From positions 10,812,001 to 10,876,000 of the forward strand of contig JAWHQI010000005.1 of the NCBI GenBank assembly GCA_033032865.1: a stretch of 64,000 nucleotides of DNA, in the 5' to 3' direction. This DNA comes from Dactylorhiza incarnata. Lineage: Eukaryota > Streptophyta > Magnoliopsida > Asparagales > Orchidaceae. This document shows, one piece after another, positions 57,485-64,000 of the stretch (its first letter is position 1; every line of letters starts with the position of its first letter). The notes under the pieces are model-generated. The model was not told the DNA's origin and did no database searches. It saw nothing but the letters and a program-made list of their open reading frames with translations. Made by a program: the position numbers and the translations under genes.

Positions 57485-59139
57485 ATCGATACACAGGAGG
57501 AAACATGGTGAGCTTCGTCTCATGTTTCTTTGCTGGTCCCTTGGATGAGAGGGAGCTGTCGAGCTTTGAGAAGGCCAAAGGCATGAAGCAGTGGGACATT
57601 GCTATACAAGAGGAGATGGATGCTCTCAAGAAGAATGAAACTTGGTCTCTATTGCCCAGGCCCAAGGGCATTACCCCTGTGACATGCAAATGGGTTTATA
57701 AGCTCAAGAAGAAAGCTGACGGCACGATCGAGCGATACAAGGCTCGCCTTGTGGCTCGCAGGTTCTCACAGCAGCATGGAGAAGATTATGATGAGACGTT
57801 CAGTCCAGTGGAAAAGATGACTTCGGTCCGATTTATTATTTCTTTGGCGGCATCCAGTGGATGGGAGATTTGGCAGCTCGACGTTAAGAATGCCTTCTTA
57901 TACGGCGAGATCGACAAGGATATCTTTATGATCCAACCGCCGGGTTTCATTTCGAAGGATTGTCCGGACTACATCTGCAAACTGAAGAAGGCCCTGTATG
58001 GGTTGAAGCAAGCACCTCGGGCGTGGTATGGAAAGATCGCGGAGTATCTTCTATTCTGCGGGTTCTTTGCTTCAGACTCTGATTCTAGCTTGTTCATCAA
58101 GAAGGAGGGGGCGCTTCTGGTTATTGCTCTGCTGTATGTGGATGACATGATTGTCACCGGGAACTCGAAGGAGGCAGTAGCAAGGCTGAGGGTCGAGCTT
58201 GCTATCAGGTTTGAGATGAAGGATTTGGGTGAGCTTCACCATTTCCTTGGACTCGAGGTTCAGAGGCGGGAGAGAGGAGTGCTCGTTTCTCAGGCTGGAT
58301 ATGCGGAGCAGATTGTTCAATGATTTGGTATGGAGGAAGGGAAGAGCAGCTCTATACCTCTGGAACAGCGTCATAAACTTCGGAAGGATGAGGGGAGAGT
58401 TTTATCCGATCCGTTGGTGTTTCAAGCTCTGGTTAGGAGCTTGATCTATTTGACCATCACGAGGCCTGATATTGCTTATGCAGTTGGTAAAGTGAGTCGG
58501 TATATGGCGGAGCCACGGAAGCCTCATCTTCTAGCGGCAAAAGGAATTTTGAAGTATGTGAAGTCGACCTCTGATTTAGGTCTCTTATATAGGAGAGGGT
58601 CTAGCTTGGAGTTGCTTGGATACATGGATGCTGATTACGGGGGAGATGTGGATGATCGGAGATCAACGTCTGGTTATGTCTTTATGATGGGCCCCACAGC
58701 TATTTCTTGGTGTAGCAAAAAGCAGGACTCGTTGTCCGTATCTACCACAGAAGCGGAATACAAGGCTTCGGCCTTGGCAGCTCAGGAAGTCGTTTGGCTC
58801 AGGAGGTTGGTGGAGGACGTTCATGAGGAGGTTCGAGGTCCCACTATGCTACGCGGGGACAATGAGAGTGCTCTCAAGCTGGTTAATAATCCAGTCTGTC
58901 ACGCGAGGACCAAGCATATTGAGATTGAACACCATTTCATTCATGAAAAGGTTTTGGGAGGATCTCTTATGGTCGAGCATGTTCGGAGTGCGGACAATGT
59001 TGCAGACATCTTCACAAATCCGCTGGGGAAGGGACCGTTTACCTCGGTTGCGGAGTTTACTCCGGCTAGTTTCCACTTCCCACTTCAAGGGGGAGTGTTG
59101 AAATTTTTGAAGTGGGGTGGAAGGTGGCCGGCGGTCTGA
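57430..59139 (+). CDS. pol: Element K reverse transcriptase and RNase H
   Basis: RT blocks are CKWVYKLKKKADGTIERYKA, WQLDVKNAFLYGEIDKDIFM, ALYGLKQAPRAWY and an intact catalytic YVDDM (58134-58149). A TGA at 58321 (probably CGA originally) splits the frame, which continues FGMEEGKSSS. RNase H keeps D in YMDADYGGD, E in TTEAEYKA and D in RGDNESALKL. The frame crosses the polypurine tract (59081-59095) and ends inside the LTR at 59139. Confidence 0.93.
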
Positions 59140-59144
59140 TTATT
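59096..59144 (+). repeat. 3' LTR of element K, first 49 bp
   Basis: It matches 53722-53770 with two substitutions and is then replaced by TGTAACACCCC of M. Confidence 0.9.
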
Positions 59145-59307
59145 TGTAACACCCCAAAAATCGTAGTTTGTCGAAGTAGGCGGAATGGTAGTGCGGCGCT
59201 CAAAGCAGGCTGAATTTTCCCTACCTGCTCCTCGCGCACGACCAGTGGCCTCTTCTTCGCGCACGACCAGTGATCGTGCATTAATTGAGAGGAAATATGG
59301 TCGGATG
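59145..59307 (+). repeat. LTR fragment M (same family as solo LTR J)
   Basis: TGTAACACCCCAAAAATCGT and the following 75 bp match the reverse complement of 21480-21554. GCGCACGACCAGTG motifs lie at 59232-59278. It is cut by E at 59308. Confidence 0.85.
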
Positions 59308-60760
59308 TGATGCGATAATTTCGGCAAGTGCACCGGTCGCGCAAGTAATAATAATGGGGAAAATCCCCGAGTGTCGGTCTCTTGAGGAACACAGTAAGGT
59401 GGAGTTAGGTTTCGAGGAAGGACTTGAGATCGAAGTCCTTAGTCGATGCTACAATGAATGGGTGGTTTGGTTTGCAAGTAATTAAATAAAATACTATGCC
59501 TACTCCTATGCAATGCCGCTATGCAATGCTTCGATCGGCGGGATGGAGACTAAGCAGGCCTTGAGCGCGCTGCGTCGAGAGGGCGGATGGGCGAGAAGGC
59601 TAACGAATTGAGGGTCGCAAACACCTCTTCAACAAGCACGCCACTAGCAATTGCTAGTGCGGCACCGGACATGGTAATGGAGTGGAAAATCGATCGGGGG
59701 CGCACCTCATTAACACAAATGAACAAAATGATTTCATAATCATGAAATAAGCAATCTTAAACATCATTTGTAGCGTTCATCATCGATATAAAGAGAATAC
59801 AACACTATAACCACATAAGTAGAGGAAAAAAGGGCGAGAGATACGACCGAATCCGGAGTCTCGTTGTAGATTCACGGTAGGAAGCACCAGGTTGTCAATC
59901 CGCGTCCTAACTCGGTCCCAACTGCGTCCGGGGTAGAGGAGGGCTGTCACACCTCCCAATGAACCCGTCTTCTCCAGCGATTTACCATCCGGCCACGTCT
60001 CAAGCGAAGAACCTCTTCATTAGCGATCAAAGTGAGTGTAGGAACCCTTCTTGCAAGCCCTTGGATGATGGAGGAGGCCTAGGGGATGAAATCCCTCTGA
60101 AAACGGCGAAAACGGCGGACGGAACGGAGCCAAATTGCGTCCCCCCGACCTAATTCGCGATCAGGTCATTATATAGGCGCTGAATTAAACAGTGCGCACG
60201 GTCAGTGGCGCACGACCAGTGGTCGTGCGCACTAGAGTCCGGTGATCGTGCGCGCTACCTGGACAGAACCTGCAAAGACAGAAATTATGAAATAAAATGT
60301 TCGCACGACCAGTGACGCACGACCGGTGGTCGTGCGCACTGGAGACGATGATCGTGCGCACTACAGCAGACAGAACTCAAGAGTTTAATGGTCAATGCGC
60401 ACGAGCAGTGGCGCACGACCGATGGTCATGCGCACTGGCATTGATGATCGTGCGCACTGCACCAGACAGAACTCGTGAAAAAGGGTTAAGTGCGCACGAT
60501 CAGTGGCGCACGACCAGTGGTCGTGCGCAGTAGAACAAGTGATCGTGCGCAGTGTTCCTGTGCAGAATTGCAACGGAAACACTCACACACAAAATAAGGG
60601 AACAGAAAAAGCTGAATACATAAACTATGCCCAGAAGAGCATTCCACAAGCAAAATGTTATTATTACAATTAATAAAAGATAAGGAGTTCAAACGACTCA
60701 ACAAAAGAAACTAAACAGAAAACAAGGCTTAGAATAACTCGCATGCAGGGGGGAAGATCA
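59308..60760 (-). repeat. 3' LTR of element E (about 1453 bp)
   Basis: The minus strand ends TATCGCATCA at 59308. The start at TGATCTTCC (60760) is inferred from the end of coding and a purine-rich stretch, and is less certain. The palindromic array (60192-60560) closely follows that of LTR A. The TATA box CCTATATAATG (minus) is at about 60169-60178. Confidence 0.75.
60192..60560 (-). promoter_or_regulatory. Palindromic motif array in LTR E
   Basis: Four clusters of GCGCACGAYCA / TGRTCGTGCGC half-sites with spacers similar to LTR A, ending about 15 bp from the TATA box. Confidence 0.7.
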
Positions 60761-62043
60761 CTCATCGTCGCTGTCGCTATCTACCACCACAACGGACGGC
60801 GACCGTCTGGAAGATGATGCGGCCCGCCCCGGAGGTGGGGGAATATTTAGCCCCCCCCCCCCCCCCCCCCCCCCCGCAATGCCTGCTGATAGACGAAATT
60901 TGTAAGCCAGTACTGGTTTGCCTCCAAATCGGAGAGGCGCCGATCGAAACTTGGCACCTCCGGCGCTCTAGAAGAACTGCCCTCTTCCTTGGCTCTCCGC
61001 TCCTGCTGAAATGAATGCCTTCGCGGCTGCAGAAGGGCTACCTCGCGGTGAGTATTTGGCGGCTCAGCCGGCTCTCCGTGCTCCTCGTCGCCTTGCCTCT
61101 CCCTAGGCGCATCTCCCGGCATCACGACCACAAAGTGTCTACTACTCTTCTTCCCCACGACCCGTAATAGATGGAAACTCACCATGGTGGCCCGCGTGAT
61201 GAATGAGGGTGCAGTCACCTGCACCATCGGAGGCAGATGACTCCAGATCCCCAAGCTTTTGGCAATGCGGGTGATATAGTAGGCACCACCAATGGCGCCT
61301 GTGAGACCGTAGGTAGCCTCGTGATGGAAGAAGAAGGCCAACATGTAGCCGAGATGCAAGGGCTGCCGAAATTCCATACTATAGAGGGAGATCAGATCCT
61401 GCCACCCCACTACATTCTGACTAAGGGCACGGGCGACAAGAGAGTGGCTAAGGACGTGCTGCAGGTATCGGAGAGCAGGCGCGACGATCCATGTGGATTT
61501 GCTTTTTCTGGCCACATATTCTTCATCACGACCCGTGAGGGCACACCACGCGGCACGCGGGGTAACGCCATCTGGGAAGGAGACATCCAAGTCCAGAAAA
61601 GGGATCGTCGCGGCCTCGGCTTCAGTGTAAAATCCAGCGCACACCGCCAACTCGGATAAGGAAAGAGTGAAAACCTTGCCCAAAATTCGGAAAGAGCACT
61701 TTCCCGGACGTTGGCCGGAGGGCAACACTTCCCACTCAAATGTAGCGAGAAATTCCAAGGAGAGCTCCCGGTAGCCGAGATCATTGCACTCGAACACCCC
61801 GCTCCAATGATCGAAATAATAGCGCTGGCGGACGGCCTCCCCCAACTCCCCATTGTCGCCGATAGAGTTCAACTCGTTCCAATCCACGAGACGCTGTGAT
61901 AGGAATGGCTTCTCCTTAAGAGAATTGAATCGCCTCGTGTGCGAATCTTTGGAAAAGGTAGCCATCCTAGCGAGGATCTGAGCGGGAGAGGCGGAAGAGC
62001 GGCCGGAGCGTTGGTAGACCTTTTGAAGATCTCTGGAGCTCAT
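60758..62043 (-). CDS. Athila ORF1-like cargo protein of element E
   Basis: It starts MSSRDLQKVYQRSGR (62043) in an ACCATGA context. Segments include FDHWSGVFECNDLGYRELSL, LATFEWEVLPSGQRPGKCSF and FTLSLSELAVCAGFYTEAEA, a pattern I recall from Athila ORF1-type/putative plant transposon proteins, followed by a polar Glu/Arg-rich tail. The frame ends in poly-Gly at the C25 run (60851-60875) with a stop at 60847. With the run one or two bases different, the frame would go on about 29 codons to SVVVVDSDSDDE and a TGA at 60758-60760. Role unknown; no enzyme motif. Confidence 0.7.
60851..60875 (+). repeat. C25 homopolymer near the end of the E cargo ORF
   Basis: It codes poly-Gly on the minus strand and shifts the frame just before an open acidic C-terminal tail. 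Confidence 0.95.
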
Positions 62044-62483
62044 GGTGGTAGGAGGGCAAAGGAAGGAGGAGAAATAGGGAAAGGGCTCACCGGAAGGGAA
62101 GGAGGCGCACGATCGGCGGCAAGCAGGCAGAAACGGCGCACGGACGATCGCGAACGAGAACCCTAGGTCGTGCGCGAAAGGCTCGGGCGGACGGGCTTTT
62201 TATAAAAATCTGGGCCGATCGCACGACCAGTGGTCGTGCGCGATAAGTAGTGCGCACGATCAGTGATCGTGCGCTTTAGGAATTTTTTCAGCGGCCAAAA
62301 TTTTAGTAAAAACTCCATTCACCGTGCAGTTTACGCACAAACAGGAGTCAGCACACGCAGCGAGACATTCATAGCATTAACAAAAACTCAACTAAACCAA
62401 ACAAAATAAAGTTTCAGGAAAAATAAGGATAACTACTGGGGTTAATGTCATCCCAGCACGACTTATTTGAAAATATAAAAGTT
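62044..62483 (-). promoter_or_regulatory. Internal promoter-like module of element E
   Basis: On the minus strand two full palindromes of the LTR motif (about 62276-62219) are followed within about 13 bp by TTTTTATAAAAA (62208-62196), then a leader of about 150 bp with further GCGCACGA words and CT-rich sequence, then the ORF1 ATG (62043). This repeats the array-TATA order of the E and A LTRs. Promoter activity is inferred. The rest (62277-62483) is AT-rich without coding. Confidence 0.6.
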
Positions 62484-63702
62484 CTAGCTAATGGGCCTAT
62501 GGAAGGAGAAGTGCACAGGTAACTGTTCTAATATGCGTGTCGGTAACGAGTACCGATACGGTGATAGAACAGTCACCCCTCTACTTAAATAAAGATACCT
62601 GCTCCTCACAGGTAGAGGGTAGAGAACGTAAGAAAAGGAGGGGGCCTGGTCCTCGCTCATCTCACGAAACACATCCTTGCCTAGCAAGGTATCGTCAACA
62701 GGGAGGTAGCAGGAGGAAAAGGCAATGAATGGAGCTTCCTCTACGGAGGGGGAATAAACCTCCTCACATGAGAGGGTGCTCTTATCATTGACTTGAGCAA
62801 AAAGCTCCAAGTCCTCCTGAAGCACCTGTGAAGACTCAACCTGCACCGGCTCAGATGACGAAAGGGGGTCAGGAAATAAAAGAGACGAAAGACGTAAATG
62901 ATCAAACATCGGGGGAGCGGTCCCGGTCTCACTCCCATCAGGTTGGGGAAGCAAAATAATGCTCGCATTGTCATCAATGCTACAAGGCTCGGCGGGATCA
63001 ACGGTAGCCAAGCTTAGGATTTGGACTTCCTCCACCGGTGCTAAGGGAGACTCCTCTTCACCTAGAAGGTTGTCCTCCTCCATAGGAATAGGCACAACAC
63101 TCTGATCAACCGCCTCCTCTTGTGACACCTCATCGACAATGTCGTCGGAGACGAGTGTAGTGTGCACAACAGCGGGAAGAATCGAATCCACTAGAAGTGG
63201 TGGATGCACTGGGAGAATAGACTCGGCAATGTCGGTGCCCAAATCAGCCACGCATCTGGTGACTGTGTCAACGCCATACCCTTCAAGATGTGAAGGTGGC
63301 AATGACACAAAACCGGATGTTGAAGGTGTGCCGCCAGAGTTAGGATTCGGGACGATCCGGATATCCGGCTCGTCATCCTCGTCCAATTGGCGACGAAAAA
63401 CAGCACAATCCTTCAGGCATGATCTGTGCTCCGACAAAACTGGCACTGCCTAGCGGGCTTCTTTGGCACAGCGGGGGCTGGAGCCGAAAAGAAGTATGAC
63501 GGTAAAGGCTCAGCAGAGTAGCCATAAGACTTACGCGCACCATATGAAGTACCAGAAGAAGTCGGTGCTCCATATGCTGGGCTGCAGGAACTATGCCTAC
63601 TATCCTCCGTAGGGCATTCATCACTAGAGTGAGAAGTATCTCTACACCAACGGCAACGAATATTGAGATGTGCCCACATAGTGTAAAAATAATACGATTC
63701 AA
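62484..63702 (-). pseudogene. Zinc-knuckle/acidic ORF of element E
   Basis: The upstream frame (MWAHLNIRCRWC) has CRWCRDTSHSSDEC (CX2CX4HX4C) and, after a Ser/Tyr/Pro-rich linker, CQFCRSTDH. A one-base frameshift near 63420 leads into SCLKDCAVFRRQLDEDDEPD, completing a second knuckle, then about 290 residues rich in Glu, Asp, Pro and Ser ending HFSFHRPIS (62484). The zinc knuckles are Gag-like but no Gag core is visible, so I do not name it gag. Confidence 0.6.
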
Positions 63703-63875
63703 GATAAGAATGCTATTATGCAGACACTATACCAAACAGAAATTACTAAAGCAACCTAATATTAAATAAGAAAGCGGAATAAAAAGAACAGAAATAAAAT
63801 TTAAAGGATGCAATTTACAAATGAAAGGGCTTCTCTCTCAGATTCTCCCTCTCCAGAAGACTCACACGACTGTGT

Positions 63876-63893
63876 TCCCCGGCAACGGCGCCA
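63876..63893 (-). other. Primer-binding site (tRNA-Asp), element E
   Basis: The minus strand reads TGGCGCCGTTGCCGGGGA, a full match to the usual plant tRNA-Asp PBS, six bases from the LTR end at 63900. Confidence 0.93.
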
Positions 63894-63899
63894 AAAACT

Positions 63900-64000
63900 T
63901 GATGCGATAATTTCGGCAAGTGCACCGGTCGCGCAAGTAATAATAATGGGGAAAATCCCCGAGTGTCGGTCTCTTGAGGAACACAGTAAGGTGGAGTTAG
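63900..64000 (-). repeat. 5' LTR of element E (first 101 bp in window)
   Basis: Identical to 59308-59408. It continues beyond the window. Confidence 0.93.

Larger units (their letters stand above)
53722..59144 (+). mobile_element. Element K: Ty1/copia retrotransposon, 3' LTR interrupted
   Basis: 5' LTR, tRNA-iMet PBS, gag, PR, IN, RT and RNase H in copia order, then a polypurine tract and the first 49 bp of the 3' LTR, cut by insertion of M at 59145. Several stops and frameshifts are present. The lineage within copia is not assigned. Confidence 0.93.
59308..64000 (-). mobile_element. Element E: pol-less Athila-related element with two cargo ORFs
   Basis: On the minus strand: 5' LTR (beyond 64000 to 63900), tRNA-Asp PBS, ORF with two zinc-knuckle motifs and an acidic tail, internal promoter-like region, ORF1-like protein, 3' LTR (about 60760-59308). 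The two LTR copies are identical over the 101 bp visible in both (59308-59408, 63900-64000), so it is probably young. The LTR is homologous to that of A along most of its length. No RT, RNase H or integrase is present. Confidence 0.85.

Noticed and set aside
1..64000. Host protein-coding gene
   Set aside because: All sizeable open frames resolve to retrotransposon polyproteins, their extra ORFs or LTR repeats.

Overview
This window is a plant (most likely eudicot) heterochromatic or intergenic block made almost entirely of nested LTR retrotransposons. I see no ordinary host gene, rRNA or functional tRNA. The evidence is plant-type Ty3/gypsy and Ty1/copia polyproteins, primer-binding sites complementary to plant tRNA-Asp (TGGCGCCGTTGCC) and initiator tRNA-Met (TGGTATCAGAGC), target-site duplications (TSDs), and stop codons or frameshifts in almost every pol. 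I cannot name the species.

Layout. Element A (1-9650, +) is an Athila-like gypsy element whose two LTRs differ at about 19 of 1375 positions. It sits inside element C (9651-14809, -), a SIRE-like copia element with gag and the start of an extra env-like ORF. C sits inside the extra ORF of element D (14810-about 18600, +), another SIRE-like copia element. Next is gypsy element B (18611-24195 and 47570-about 50628, -). B is interrupted by a 2.1-kb solo LTR J (TSD GTGAA) and by the large Tat-lineage element F (24196-47569, +, TSD TTTAG). F contains gag, PR, RT, RNase H, a second RNase H, integrase, a 95-bp tandem array and two antisense spliced genes. F was itself hit by Athila-like element G (33068-42844, -, TSD GCAGG) and by a hAT-type MITE (45880-46830, TSD GGATTATG). 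B appears to lie in an older Tat-type element H (50629-52617), followed by an Athila-like LTR remnant L, copia element K (53722-59144, +), an LTR fragment M of the J family, and element E (59308 to beyond 64000, -). E is an apparently very young, pol-less relative of A that carries two cargo ORFs.

The most unusual signal is a shared promoter design. Nearly every LTR family here has its own private array of short inverted-repeat motifs, in most cases directly upstream of a TATA box. Examples are GCGCACGAC/GTCGTGCGC in A, E and J/M; GCGTCGA/TCGACGC in C; CGCTGAG/CTCAGC in D; GTCACGGGCGTGAC and TTCGTCGAACG in G; GCGGTCT/AGACCGC in K; and GCGAGC/GCTCGC in F. In C and E the same private motif reappears inside the element upstream of the second ORF, followed by a TATA-like box. 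In F and H the antisense genes have their own TATA boxes and GT-AG introns. I infer that these elements carry cargo genes driven by internal promoters that copy the regulatory grammar of their own LTR.

A second oddity is five C homopolymers of 16-26 bp, all on the + strand, several inside otherwise open coding frames. They may be real expansions or an assembly artefact. Boundaries, LTR divergences and domain calls were made by eye. Window edges cut A on the left and E on the right.
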